Source: Pelomonas nitida
Lineage (GTDB): Bacteria > Pseudomonadota > Gammaproteobacteria > Burkholderiales > Burkholderiaceae_C
Direction: 5' to 3'
Assembly: GCF_043555975.1 (NCBI RefSeq)
Contig: NZ_JBIGIA010000001.1
Location: 372,001 to 436,000, forward strand
Length of the DNA: 64,000 bases
Every line of letters begins with the position of its first letter. Position 1 is the first letter of the stretch. The position numbers and the translations under genes are program-made. Under the pieces are notes generated by a model. That model was not told the DNA's origin, did not search any database, and saw only the letters and a list, made by a program, of their open reading frames with translations. Below, one piece after another: positions 1 through 8,191 of the stretch.

Positions 1-2
1 GC

Positions 3-452
3 GAGACCATTCCGGCCCATGTCGTGCCGCGCCCCGACAGCTACTACGGCCTGTCCAAGGCGTTCGGCGAGAACCTCGCGCAGTTCTATTTCGACCGTCA
101 CGGGCTGGAGACCGTCAGCGTGCGCATCGGCTCCTGCGTGCCCGCGCCCGAAGATCGCCGCCACCTGTCGAGCTGGCTGAGCCACGACGACCTGGAGCGG
201 CTGCTCGTCGCCGCGTTGAGTGCGCCGGTGGTCGGCCACAGCATCGTGTACGGCGTCAGCGATAACCGCACGACCTGGTGGCACAACGACCAGAGCCGGC
301 ACGTGGGCTACCGCCCGCAGGACAGTTCCGAGCCGTGGCGTGCGGCCATCGAGGCCAAGCAGCCGCTGGTCAACCCGAAGCGCCCCGAGGCGCGCTACCA
401 GGGCGGCGCCTTCGTCACGCTGGGCCCGTTCCCGTTCGCCGGGCAGGAATGA
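3..452 (+). CDS. udh: Uronate dehydrogenase (NAD-dependent epimerase/dehydratase family), 5' end missing
   Basis: C-terminal part, about 149 residues, of an extended short-chain dehydrogenase; the reading frame is open to the window edge, so the start lies outside. The SDR catalytic Tyr and Lys are visible in YYGLSK near residue 15 of the fragment. The following VSVRIGS, RRHLSSWLSHDD and GVSDNRTTWW blocks are typical of uronate dehydrogenases, which oxidise D-glucuronate or D-galacturonate to the aldarolactone with NAD+ in the cytoplasm. Its stop overlaps the start of the SMP-30 lactonase gene (ATGA), which would open that lactone, so the two are very likely co-translated. Uronate specificity is inferred from motif similarity and context; the Rossmann nucleotide-binding half is not in view. 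Confidence 0.85.
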   Translation, partial: ETIPAHVVPRPDSYYGLSKAFGENLAQFYFDRHGLETVSVRIGSCVPAPEDRRHLSSWLSHDDLERLLVAALSAPVVGHSIVYGVSDNRTTWWHNDQSRHVGYRPQDSSEPWRAAIEAKQPLVNPKRPEARYQGGAFVTLGPFPFAGQE

Positions 453-1435
453 GCATGAGCCACGAGCGCGGTCCCCGCATCCCCTTCCAGCCTGCGGCGC
501 GGTTGCCCGATGCCGCCTTCGAAATCCTCGCGCCCGAGGGGCGCGAGCTGCGGCTGTTCTCGGCCTGTGTGGAGCAACTCGCCACCGGCCTGCAGTGGGC
601 CGAAGGCCCGGTGTGGTTCGGTGACGGCCGTTATCTGCTGGTGTCTGACATCCCCAATGACCGCATCCTGCGTTGGGACGATTGCAGCGGCGCGGTGAGC
701 GTGTTCCGCCAGCCCAGCGGCAACGCCAACGGCCATGCACGCGATGCGCAGGGCCGGCTGGTCAGCTGCGAGCACCTGGGCCGGCGCGTGACGCGCACGG
801 AGTTCGACGGCCGTGTGACCGTGCTGGCTGACCGTTATGACGGCAAGCCGTTGAACTCGCCCAATGACATCACCTGCGGGCCCGACGGCGGCATCTGGTT
901 CACGGACCCCGACTTCGGTATCCATGGCGACTGGGAAGGTGCGCCGGCGACTCGTGAGCAGCTGCACGGCGTCTACCGGATTGCCCCGGACACCGGTGAG
1001 CTCACGCGTGTGCTCGACGACCTCGCCGGCCCCAACGGGCTGGCCTTCACACCCGACGGCAAGCGGCTGCTGGTGGTGGAGAGCCGCGCGCAGCCGCATC
1101 GGCTGATCTGGAGCTACGCGGTGGATGGCGCGACGCTCAGCGACAAGCGCCTGCTCATCGACGCGCAAGGGTATGGCGCGCTGGACGGCATCGCGCTGGA
1201 CACGCAGGGCCGCATCTGGTGTGGCTTCGGCGGTGGTGGCCAGCCGGACGCCGACCCGGCGCAGCTCGACGGCGTGCGCGTCTACAGCGCCGAGGGCAAG
1301 CCGTTGGCCCACATCCACCTGCCTGAACGCTGCGCGAACCTGTGCTTCGGCGGCGCCAAGGGCAACCGGCTCTTCATGGCGAGCAGCCACTCGCTGTATG
1401 CGCTGTACGTGAACGCGCGGGGCGCCGTGCGGTGA
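449..1435 (+). CDS. SMP-30/gluconolactonase/LRE family lactonase
   Basis: 328 residues, a six-bladed beta-propeller of the SMP-30/regucalcin family. Expected metal ligands are visible: Glu52 in AEGPVW, Asn136/Asn139 and Asp140 in LNSPNDI, and an Asp in LDGIALD. The start chosen is the ATG at 449, which overlaps the udh stop; a longer open frame upstream only shadows udh. The family hydrolyses sugar lactones, and the coupling to uronate dehydrogenase suggests that galactaro- or glucaro-lactone is the substrate (inferred). No signal peptide is seen, so it is cytoplasmic. Confidence 0.88.
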   Translation: MSMSHERGPRIPFQPAARLPDAAFEILAPEGRELRLFSACVEQLATGLQWAEGPVWFGDGRYLLVSDIPNDRILRWDDCSGAVSVFRQPSGNANGHARDAQGRLVSCEHLGRRVTRTEFDGRVTVLADRYDGKPLNSPNDITCGPDGGIWFTDPDFGIHGDWEGAPATREQLHGVYRIAPDTGELTRVLDDLAGPNGLAFTPDGKRLLVVESRAQPHRLIWSYAVDGATLSDKRLLIDAQGYGALDGIALDTQGRIWCGFGGGGQPDADPAQLDGVRVYSAEGKPLAHIHLPERCANLCFGGAKGNRLFMASSHSLYALYVNARGAVR

Positions 1436-1445
1436 CGGACTTGCA

Positions 1446-1495
1446 GGGCCCGGGCTGGCGGCAGCATCAGCATGCCGCCGCGCGTGGGCCCGGGA
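1446..1495. terminator. Possible two-part hairpin between convergent genes
   Basis: An inner stem GGCGGCA/TGCCGCC (1457-1463 with 1473-1479) sits inside a second GGGCCC/GGGCCC pairing. It lies between the convergent lactonase and GH30 genes. There is no clear T-run, so a terminator role is only plausible. Confidence 0.35.
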
Positions 1496-1505
1496 TGGCC
1501 CCGGC

Positions 1506-3497
1506 TCAGGGCGTGTAGGTGCCGTACACCGTGGTGACGCTGGCGGCTGGCAGGCTCACGCTGCTCAGCGTGGCGCCGGCGCTGAGGCTGCCGGCCGCGG
1601 TGAGGCTTTCCGTCGCCGAGGTGCGCCACTGCGCCAGCGACGCGAACGCCGTGGCACCCGAGAGCTTGAGGCTCACCTGCGCGGCGCTGCTGCCCGCATT
1701 GATCAGCACCACTGCGATTTCCTGGCTGGCCGGGTTGCGGTAGACGCTGCTGTAGACATTGGTCAGCGGTGAGGTCTCGGCATTCAGGCGCACCCAGCCC
1801 GGGCGCACGAAGCGGCTGAACTGGCCCAGCGTGTAGAGGCGCTTGTTCTCGGTGATTTGCGTGCCGGCAGCGTTCAGGTTGACCAGGCTGCCCTTGGTGG
1901 GCGAGGACGAACTCGTCCACAGCCACCAGTAGCAGAAGGCATTGACCTCGGCGGTCGTCATGTCGGCGTGCACGGTGCGGGCCCAGACCAGGCCGTCGGT
2001 GATGGACGCGTCGTTGCTCGCACCCGAGGACACCTCCGTCATCCACAGCCGCTTGCCCTTGGACTTCGTGGTGGTCAACCACTTGGCGGTGTTGTAGACG
2101 GTGTTCATGTCGCTGGCGTACTGGTGGGTGCCGACGATGGACACCAGTGGCGCCAGCGTGCTGTCGTTCAGCGCCGGGGCAATGAGGTCGTCATTGAAGT
2201 TCATGCCCTCCGGCGCGATCACCGGCGTGGCCACGCCCTTGGCCGTCCAGGCCTTGGACAGCGATGGCAGGAAGGCGCTGAATTGCGCTGAAGTCCAGGA
2301 GGCCGACTCGTAGGTCTTGGGCAGGTAGTTGGGCTCGTTCTGCAGCGAGATCGCCATCAGCGGGTAGCCCATGTTGGCCTTGAAGTTTCGGGCGTAGTCG
2401 GCGAGCACATCGGCGTAGTCCTGGTAGTGCGTGGGCGACAGCACGCCGCCGATGTCGGGCCAGGTGGTGATGTTGCCCATCGTGCCGCCGATGGTGTTGC
2501 CGTTGGCGGCGTCGTCGATCTTCCAGCGGTCGTACTGGTTGTTGGGCGGGGTCCATGGCGTGCTGAAGCCGCGGATGTCGCTGCTGTAGCTGGCGGCCAG
2601 GCCGTACAGCGTCTTGGTGTTCTGCAGGTCCCAGTTGGACCAGTTCAGGTTGAAGCTCTTGTGGCCCGTGCTGTCCAGCGTGTAGGTGTAGCGGCCACTG
2701 CTGTCCTTCGCCATGAAGGCGTCGTTGTAGGTGGTGGACTCGCGGAACGGGATGCGGTTGCGGATCAGCGTCAGGCCGATGCCCTCGGTCGGTGAGAACA
2801 GCAGCTTCACCAGGCGCGCCCGGGTCGTGACGTCAGAGGGCAGGCCCGTCCAGGCGTTGGAGCCGCCGAAGCCTTCGATGGTCTGCCGCACGAGCGTCGG
2901 GTTGACGGTGACCACGCCGGTGCCGCTGGTGATGACTGGTGGCGGCGCCGTCGGCACGAGCACTGCGCCGCTGGGCGTCGGCGCCGGGGTGGGTGCAGGT
3001 GTCGGTGCTGGCGTGGGGGCAGGTGTGGGCGCGGGAGTAGGGGCAGGCGTGGGCGCTGGCGTGGGAGCCGGTGTGGGCGCCGGTGTGGGCGCGGGAGTAG
3101 GGGCGGGAGTAGGTGCAGGCGTGGGAGCAGGAGTGGGTGCCGGCGTAGGCGCTGGGGTTGGTGCCGGCGCGGTGCTCGCGGCGCAGAAGCCCACCGACTC
3201 CAGCGTTGCCTGGGCGGCGAGGGTCTTGTTCCATTCCACGCCGCTGAGCGACAGCGTGCTGCCGCTCTGGCTGTACACCGCGTTCCAGACGTTGTTGACG
3301 GTGCCGGGCACGGTCAGCGTGCCGTTCCACACCACGGCCGTGGCGTTGGGGTTCTGCACCTTCACCGTCGCGCAGTAGCCGCCGTTCCACTGGCTGTTGA
3401 CCTTGTAGCTGAGGCTGACGGGCGTGGCGGCGTGCGTGAGAGTGGCGGTCAGGCCGGCGAGGGCCAGGCCGAAGGTCAGGCGTTTGAGTTGATGCAC
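1506..3497 (-). CDS. Secreted glycoside hydrolase family 30 enzyme with N-terminal cellulose-binding-type module and long TPAP linker
   Basis: 663 residues. The open frame extends further upstream, but the GTG at 3497 is preceded by GGAGG and starts a normal signal peptide (MHQLKRLTFG..., cleavage near THA-AT). Order: signal peptide 1-23; CBM2-like beta-sandwich about 24-107 with a Cys pair; a Thr-Pro-Ala-Pro linker about 109-175; GH30-type (beta/alpha)8 domain starting with EGFGGSNAW; C-terminal beta domain. Glu388 in LQNEPNY fits the acid/base and Glu488 in WMTEVSSG the nucleophile. GH30 members cut xylan, glucuronoxylan or beta-glucans; a glucuronoxylanase would fit the uronate genes next door, but the subfamily cannot be fixed by eye. 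Confidence 0.85.
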   Translation of the reverse strand: MHQLKRLTFGLALAGLTATLTHAATPVSLSYKVNSQWNGGYCATVKVQNPNATAVVWNGTLTVPGTVNNVWNAVYSQSGSTLSLSGVEWNKTLAAQATLESVGFCAASTAPAPTPAPTPAPTPAPTPAPTPAPTPAPTPAPTPAPTPAPTPAPTPAPTPAPTPAPTPAPTPAPTPSGAVLVPTAPPPVITSGTGVVTVNPTLVRQTIEGFGGSNAWTGLPSDVTTRARLVKLLFSPTEGIGLTLIRNRIPFRESTTYNDAFMAKDSSGRYTYTLDSTGHKSFNLNWSNWDLQNTKTLYGLAASYSSDIRGFSTPWTPPNNQYDRWKIDDAANGNTIGGTMGNITTWPDIGGVLSPTHYQDYADVLADYARNFKANMGYPLMAISLQNEPNYLPKTYESASWTSAQFSAFLPSLSKAWTAKGVATPVIAPEGMNFNDDLIAPALNDSTLAPLVSIVGTHQYASDMNTVYNTAKWLTTTKSKGKRLWMTEVSSGASNDASITDGLVWARTVHADMTTAEVNAFCYWWLWTSSSSPTKGSLVNLNAAGTQITENKRLYTLGQFSRFVRPGWVRLNAETSPLTNVYSSVYRNPASQEIAVVLINAGSSAAQVSLKLSGATAFASLAQWRTSATESLTAAGSLSAGATLSSVSLPAASVTTVYGTYTP
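2974..3171 (-). repeat. 12-bp tandem repeat coding for the TPAP linker
   Basis: About sixteen imperfect copies of a 12-bp unit (plus-strand style GGCGTGGGCGCT / GCAGGTGTGGGC). In frame this gives an uninterrupted Thr-Pro-Ala-Pro linker of roughly 65 residues between the binding module and the catalytic domain. Third-codon positions vary between units, so the repeat is not a recent single expansion. Confidence 0.9.
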
Positions 3498-3934
3498 GGA
3501 AGGCCTCCAGGAGGATGGGTTGGCTGCGCCGTGCGCAGCGACAGAGGGGTCTTTCTGGCGTGCCAGTGGGCGTGCTGCTCGTGCTCGACCGGCCGATCCA
3601 CTTCCGCCGAAATGGGCGGACCTGCAAAGGCAGGCCCCGACATGCGCTGGGCGCGCCAACGGCAGGTCAGCCGCGCCTGGCTTCTGGCCGGTCAAGCCGG
3701 TCGGGAAAGCGCCCGGATCATCCCTGCATGTCCACCCGCCTGGCAATGCGGATGTGCGAGCGGCTTGTAACGGTTGTGCGCAGGGCCTGCGGCGCTGAAC
3801 ATCTGCCGCCGAAATCTGCGTTCGGCCTCGATCACGCCGGGTAATTGCTTGCGCCTGACAAACTGGGCCTACCGCGACGGCTGAGCGTGCAGTTGGCCGT
3901 CGGCCCCGGCGGGAAACTGGCTCTGCCGGCGCTC
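3498..3934. other. Gene-free interval upstream of the GH30 gene
   Basis: About 440 bp between the GH30 start and the terminator of the PEP-CTERM gene. No protein-like reading frame was recognised. It must carry the GH30 promoter, but no clear -35/-10 or -24/-12 element was found. A weak CCTGC/GCAGG hairpin lies near 3630. Confidence 0.5.
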
Positions 3935-3963
3935 AAAAGAAAAGGCCTCGCGTGTGCGAGGCC
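3935..3963 (-). terminator. Intrinsic terminator of the PEP-CTERM gene
   Basis: Perfect 8-bp stem GGCCTCGC/GCGAGGCC with a 4-nt loop (3944-3963). Read on the minus strand it is followed by TTTTCTTTT (3943-3935). It lies about 37 nt past the stop codon of the minus-strand gene that ends at 4000. Confidence 0.85.
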
Positions 3964-3999
3964 CGTGCGTGGCGCGCGTCGGGGCGCGCTGAGGGGGGA

Positions 4000-4980
4000 T
4001 CAGGCTTGGTCGACGGTCTTGCGGCGGCGCTTGGCCAGCGTCAGGCCACCGAGGGCCAGGCCTGCCAGGGCCAGCGAGCCCGGCTCCGGCACGTTGTTGG
4101 TCGGCGGCGCGGCGCCGGCCGGCAGGTCGATGGCGATCAGCACGCAGGACAGGCAGTCGGAGTTCACCGAAGAGCTGATGTTCAGGTTGTTCAGGCCTGG
4201 GTTCAGCAGGCTGGTCACGCTGAAGTCACGGATGTCCCACAGGCTGCCGTTGCCCGCGCCGCCCGCGCCTGCCGGCACGGTGCTGCCATCGAACACGGCA
4301 CCGGCCGGCGCGATGGTCTGGCCATTGCCGATGACGGCGGCGTCAGGGAACTGCTGGCCGTCGGAGACATGGAACTGGGCCGACGCGTTGCCGGCCGTGT
4401 AGTCGATGCCAGCAAGCGTGATGTTCCAGCCGTCGGCGTCGTAGGCGTTGTTGATGTTGGAGTCGTTGCCGTTGAACATCACGACGTCACGGTTGTTGGC
4501 AGTGTTGCCGTCGTCGTAGAAGACGACCAGCGAGACGCCGTTCACGTCGATGCCGTTGGGCTTGACGAAGTTGTCCAGCGAGTAGGTGCCGTCGCCGGTC
4601 ACGAGGCTGGTGACGTTGGCGCGGTAGGCAATGCTGTTCGCGAAGCCCCAGCAGTTGTCAGACGAGATACCGAGGAAGGTGCCCGTGATGGCCGTGCCGT
4701 TGAACGTCACGTTCGCGTTTGCGGTGGGGGCGGCGGTTGCGGCCGCGTTGCTCGGGCCGTGCCAGAACAGATAGGCCTCGCTGACAGTGCCCGAGCCAGT
4801 GCCCGTCACGTCCAGCGAACCGGTGCCCAGGTCGCGCATGCCACCGTAGCCGAAGGACTTGAAGTCGGTGTCATAGACGGTCTTGAACATCGTCAGGTCC
4901 GTCGCGGAGGCTGTTCCGGCCATCCCGATCGCCAGCATGGCGCCGACAACGAGGCCTGCAATTCGTGGTGATTTGTTCAT
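4000..4980 (-). CDS. PEP-CTERM sorting domain-containing exported protein
   Basis: 326 residues. Signal peptide at the N-terminus (MNKSPRIAGLVVGAMLAIG..., cleavage near ASA). The body is rich in Asn, Asp, Gly and Thr and has isolated Cys residues (DNCWG and DCLSC). At the C-terminus come the VPEP motif, a hydrophobic helix and the basic tail KRRRK, the tripartite signal recognised by exosortase; such proteins are processed at the membrane and often end up in exopolysaccharide or biofilm matrix. No exosortase or EPS gene is in the window, so the sorting machinery is elsewhere. The ATG at 4980 begins the signal peptide; the upstream in-frame extension crosses the promoter and is rejected. The molecular role of the body domain is unknown. 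Confidence 0.88.
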   Translation of the reverse strand: MNKSPRIAGLVVGAMLAIGMAGTASATDLTMFKTVYDTDFKSFGYGGMRDLGTGSLDVTGTGSGTVSEAYLFWHGPSNAAATAAPTANANVTFNGTAITGTFLGISSDNCWGFANSIAYRANVTSLVTGDGTYSLDNFVKPNGIDVNGVSLVVFYDDGNTANNRDVVMFNGNDSNINNAYDADGWNITLAGIDYTAGNASAQFHVSDGQQFPDAAVIGNGQTIAPAGAVFDGSTVPAGAGGAGNGSLWDIRDFSVTSLLNPGLNNLNISSSVNSDCLSCVLIAIDLPAGAAPPTNNVPEPGSLALAGLALGGLTLAKRRRKTVDQA

Positions 4981-5030
4981 CGCTGATATCCAGTTTTGAA
5001 ATAGCGGGCCAAGCCCGGCGACGCTGGCGA

Positions 5031-5045
5031 GCACGAGCTGTGCCA
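5031..5045 (-). promoter_or_regulatory. Sigma-54 (-24/-12) promoter of the PEP-CTERM gene
   Basis: Minus strand reads TGGCAC-AGCTC-GTGC, matching the sigma-54 consensus TGGCAC-N5-TTGC at 9 of 10 positions, with the key GG and GC in place. Transcription would begin near 5019, about 39 nt before the start codon. PEP-CTERM genes are known in several bacteria to be RpoN-dependent through the PrsK/PrsR system, which supports the call. Confidence 0.65.
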
Positions 5046-5112
5046 CCGGATCTTTCTGTTTGATATCAACTGCTTGCGAGATACCCCCAATTCGTTGCGT
5101 CTTCAACTGTAA

Positions 5113-5128
5113 GAAATGTCGACACTTC
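5113..5128. promoter_or_regulatory. Imperfect inverted repeat, candidate enhancer site for a sigma-54 activator
   Basis: GAAATGTCGACACTTC, 14 of 16 positions symmetric. It lies about 95-110 bp upstream of the predicted start of the sigma-54 promoter at 5031-5045, the usual distance for an enhancer-binding protein site. A second perfect palindrome TTGATATCAA lies at 5060-5069. Confidence 0.35.
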
Positions 5129-5153
5129 AGATTTGGGGGGTGAGGCCGCTCCG

Positions 5154-6506
5154 ATGTCGGCTTCAATGGCGACCTTTGCGAAGAACACACACGCACCATT
5201 CGTTATGTCTGCAGCTCTGCCCAGAAAAGCCCTGTTGTTATTGCCCGCCCTCTGGCTAACGGCCACGTGCCATGCCGGTCCGGTGGATCAGCGGGGGCGT
5301 GTCGGTGTCGCGGCGAGTGCGGTCTCCGACCCACAGGAGGGGCCGCTGGGGCAGGGGTTCGGTGCGCTGCAGAAAGGCCGCTGGGTCGACGCGGAGCGCG
5401 ATTTCGGCGCCGTGTTGGCGCAGCAGCCCGGGCATCCCCGTGCGCTTGCAGGGCTGGCCCAGGCGCTGCTCAAGCTCAACCGTGCCGAGGAGGCGGGACA
5501 GCGGCTCGAGCAGGCCCGCAAGGCCGCGCCCGAAGACCCGGTCGTGATGCTGGCGGCGGCACGCTACGAGGCCTTCCGTGGCCGCGGCGAGGCGGCGATG
5601 GCGCTTTATCGGCAGGCGGCGGCCCAGGCGCCGAAGGACGAGACGGCTCACCGTGACATGGGTGACCTGCTGCTCAACCGGCTCAACCGGCCGGCCGAGG
5701 CCGTCAAGGCCTACTCGCGTGCCATCGAGCTGGCGTCGCAGGACGGCGCCGCTCGCTTCGGGCTGGCGATGGCCTTGCTGGCGACCGATCGCAAGGCCGA
5801 AGCGTTGAAGTCTCTGGCCGAGGCCGAGCGCCTGACGCTGAACGACCCCAATCCTGCCTACATGTCTGGGCGCATCCATGCGTCGGAGAAACGCTTCGAC
5901 GCGGCGATTGCCGCGATGGGGCGCGCGCTGGAGTGCGCGCCCGCGTTCGTCCCCGCGCTGAGCGATCGGGCTGATCTGCAGGCCGAGGCGGGGCAACCGG
6001 CGGCAGCAGTGGCGGACTATGAACGGCTCATGAAGCTGCAACCGGGCAACCCGACGACGCAGCTCAAGCTCGGCATGCTCTACCAGCGCGTCGGCCGGTT
6101 TGCCGAGGCGCGCAACGCCTACCTGGCTGCCCTGCAGCGCAATGACCAACTGGCCGTGGCGTACAACAATCTGGCGATGATGGGGCTTCGTCAGGGCAAG
6201 GACGAGGCGCAGATCGAGCCCTGGGCGCGCAAGGCTGTGGCATTGGGCGGGGCCGTGCCGCACTTCCACGACACGCTGGGCCAGGTGCTGGCCGCCAAGG
6301 GAGACGCCCAGGGGGCGCTCGCGGCGTATCGCGAAGCGGTGAAGCTGGCGCCGGGTGAGCCCGAACTGCAGTTCCACCTGGCCCAGGCCTACGAGGCCGC
6401 CGGCCAGCGCGGCGAGGCGAAAGCCGCCTATCAGCGTGCGCTGGCGGCCAAGGGGGGCTTCGAGCAGGCGCCACAGGCACGCCAGCGGTTGCAAGCGCTG
6501 CGCTGA
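5154..6506 (+). CDS. Exported tetratricopeptide-repeat protein
   Basis: 450 residues if begun at the ATG at 5154, which follows GGGGGTGAGG by 8 nt; an internal ATG at 5205 would start directly at a conventional signal peptide (MSAALPRKALLLLPALWL, cleavage near CHA). After the leader come about ten TPR units to the C-terminus (for example HPRALAGLAQALLKL, TAHRDMGDLLLNRL, PVVMLAAARYEAF). TPR arrays mediate protein-protein contacts in the periplasm or outer membrane. The gene is divergent from the PEP-CTERM gene and shares its regulatory interval. A PEP-CTERM-linked role is possible, but it is much shorter than the PrsT lipoprotein family and lacks a good lipobox. Confidence 0.8.
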   Translation: MSASMATFAKNTHAPFVMSAALPRKALLLLPALWLTATCHAGPVDQRGRVGVAASAVSDPQEGPLGQGFGALQKGRWVDAERDFGAVLAQQPGHPRALAGLAQALLKLNRAEEAGQRLEQARKAAPEDPVVMLAAARYEAFRGRGEAAMALYRQAAAQAPKDETAHRDMGDLLLNRLNRPAEAVKAYSRAIELASQDGAARFGLAMALLATDRKAEALKSLAEAERLTLNDPNPAYMSGRIHASEKRFDAAIAAMGRALECAPAFVPALSDRADLQAEAGQPAAAVADYERLMKLQPGNPTTQLKLGMLYQRVGRFAEARNAYLAALQRNDQLAVAYNNLAMMGLRQGKDEAQIEPWARKAVALGGAVPHFHDTLGQVLAAKGDAQGALAAYREAVKLAPGEPELQFHLAQAYEAAGQRGEAKAAYQRALAAKGGFEQAPQARQRLQALR

Positions 6507-6632
6507 CCGGACCGGCCCGACGAGACGGCCGCCGGCTCGCGCAGCGGCCGGTCGGCGACGGGGTGGCCCGCCGCTGGCATGTCCATGCGACCGGAAGGCC
6601 AGGTCGCACCGGCCTGGCGGACCTGTGCACGC

Positions 6633-7892
6633 CTATTTTTGTCCGCAGCGCCGGTTCAGCCACTCGACCGGGAAGGCCTCGGCCATGGCCTGGTACCCGG
6701 CCAATGACGGGTGCAGGCCGTCGTTGTCGAATTCGCGCCGGAGGTGCGAGGGCCGCGCGGGGTCGCGGGCGAGGGCGTCGAAATCCACGACGCCATCGAA
6801 GCGGCCGGGCGTGCGAATCCAGTCGTTCAACGCCTGCCGGTCCGTCTCGTTCTCGGGGGCTGGCCGGTAGTAATCGCTGCCGCCGTAGGGCATGACCGTG
6901 GCCGCGAACAGGCAGACACCGCGCTCGCGGGCCTGGCTGGCAAGGGTCGTCAGGCCTTGTTGCAACTCGGCCAGCAGCGCCGCCCGCGAGGCCGGCGTCG
7001 TGGCGCGCTGGCGGTGGCTGGTGCCGAGGTCGTTGACTCCTTCCAGCAGCACGACATGTGTGACGCCGCTGCGGGCCAGTGCGTCGCGGTCGAAGCGGGC
7101 CATGAGCTTCGGGCCAAGGCCATCCTGCAGGATGCGGTTGCCGCCGATGCCCGTGTTGACGACGGCCGCGGGCCGGCCCAGGGCCGCAAGCCGGCGGGCG
7201 AGGGCGTCCGTCCAGCGCTGGTAGCTGCCTGCCGGGACGCCATAGCCGTCGGTGATGGAGTCGCCGATCGCCACCAGCACCGGCTGCGGCGCCGCGCCGC
7301 CTACATCCAGTGCAGCGAGCTGCCACCAGCCGTCGCGCGCCACGGCGTCGGGCCAGTCGGTGGCATCGGCGCGGTCCCCCGGCGCTGTCCAGCTGTTGAT
7401 GCGTGATCCGGGGTGAGCGGTTGCGGCGGCCGGTGCCGAGACGATGTGCATCTGCACGGCGAGGTCGGCCCCGCGCGGCACCGCCAGCGCCACGGGGTCG
7501 CTCCAGGCTTCGGCGCCGGGCGGGAGGTTCAGGGCCCGCATGCCATCGAATCTGAGTGTTACAAGGCTACCTTCTCGCAACAGCGGGGTGGCCGGGCCGG
7601 CCGGCGCGGCGAGCAGTGCAACGCTGGCCGAACCGAGCTGCAGGGGCTCGCGGCCAAACAGATTGGTGAAGCGCACACGCAGCGTCGTGCCGGCGGCCGT
7701 TGCGCGTATCACCTGGCGAAAACTGACGTCGCGCAGGGGGGCTGCCCCAGGGGACGAGGGCTGTTCAAGTTGCGCGCTGCCCCACGCGGCGATCCAGCGC
7801 GAGTGGTCGGCTGGCTGCACCGTTGTGGCGCATCCGGCCAGCAGGCTGCAGGCCACGACGGCCGCCGAGCGCAGCAGATGGAGGTTCTTCAT
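6633..7892 (-). CDS. SGNH/GDSL-family esterase, predicted lipoprotein
   Basis: 419 residues. The start at 7892 begins a lipoprotein signal with lipobox LLAGC near residue 18. An N-terminal beta-sandwich region (about 35-190) precedes the SGNH hydrolase domain. Block I GDSITDG carries the Ser nucleophile, block II is NTGIGGN, block III is LEGVND, and block V is DGLHPS with the catalytic Asp and His. Such enzymes are usually sugar or xylan deacetylases or other carboxylesterases. The substrate is unknown; the GH30 xylanase-type gene 3 kb away makes polysaccharide de-esterification attractive. Predicted location is outer membrane or periplasm. Confidence 0.85.
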   Translation of the reverse strand: MKNLHLLRSAAVVACSLLAGCATTVQPADHSRWIAAWGSAQLEQPSSPGAAPLRDVSFRQVIRATAAGTTLRVRFTNLFGREPLQLGSASVALLAAPAGPATPLLREGSLVTLRFDGMRALNLPPGAEAWSDPVALAVPRGADLAVQMHIVSAPAAATAHPGSRINSWTAPGDRADATDWPDAVARDGWWQLAALDVGGAAPQPVLVAIGDSITDGYGVPAGSYQRWTDALARRLAALGRPAAVVNTGIGGNRILQDGLGPKLMARFDRDALARSGVTHVVLLEGVNDLGTSHRQRATTPASRAALLAELQQGLTTLASQARERGVCLFAATVMPYGGSDYYRPAPENETDRQALNDWIRTPGRFDGVVDFDALARDPARPSHLRREFDNDGLHPSLAGYQAMAEAFPVEWLNRRCGQK

Positions 7893-8024
7893 CGCCGTGG
7901 CGCGCGTGGCGCAAGTAGTTGCAAATGACATCGCCAGGAAACTGCCCCCTAATCCGAGAATACGTTCGGTTAGATGGCCAAAGACAGTGTGTTAACGAAC
8001 AGCACCAAACAGCGAGGTTATGCC

Positions 8025-8105
8025 ATGTACAGCCAATACCGCCAAAACTATGTTCCCAGCCAGCCGTTGCCGCGCTGGATTCAGCGTCTGATCGCCTGGC
8101 TGTGA
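8025..8105 (+). CDS. Candidate 26-residue small protein
   Basis: A short frame with ATG at 8025, a GAGG ribosome-binding site 7 nt upstream (8014-8017), and a TGA stop. The peptide begins MYSQYRQNYV and ends PRWIQRLIAWL, so its C-terminal half could form an amphipathic, Trp-containing helix. It lies alone in a roughly 300-bp interval between two minus-strand genes. No family is recognised. The good ribosome-binding site and non-random composition favour a real gene, but conservation was not tested. Confidence 0.5.
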   Translation: MYSQYRQNYVPSQPLPRWIQRLIAWL

Positions 8106-8191
8106 AGGGCTGGGCGCTGCGCGCCTGGCCGCGTGGCGCATGTCGTTACTGATTGCCTGAGCGCCGCGTCTGCTGGCGCGGCACCGTGCAA

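Noticed and set aside
395..1390. 331-codon minus-strand frame opposite the SMP-30 gene
   Set aside because: No ribosome-binding site or motif; the plus strand has a conserved lactonase.
2974..3171. CRISPR-like appearance of the regular repeat
   Set aside because: 12-bp units without unique spacers, in frame within a coding linker.
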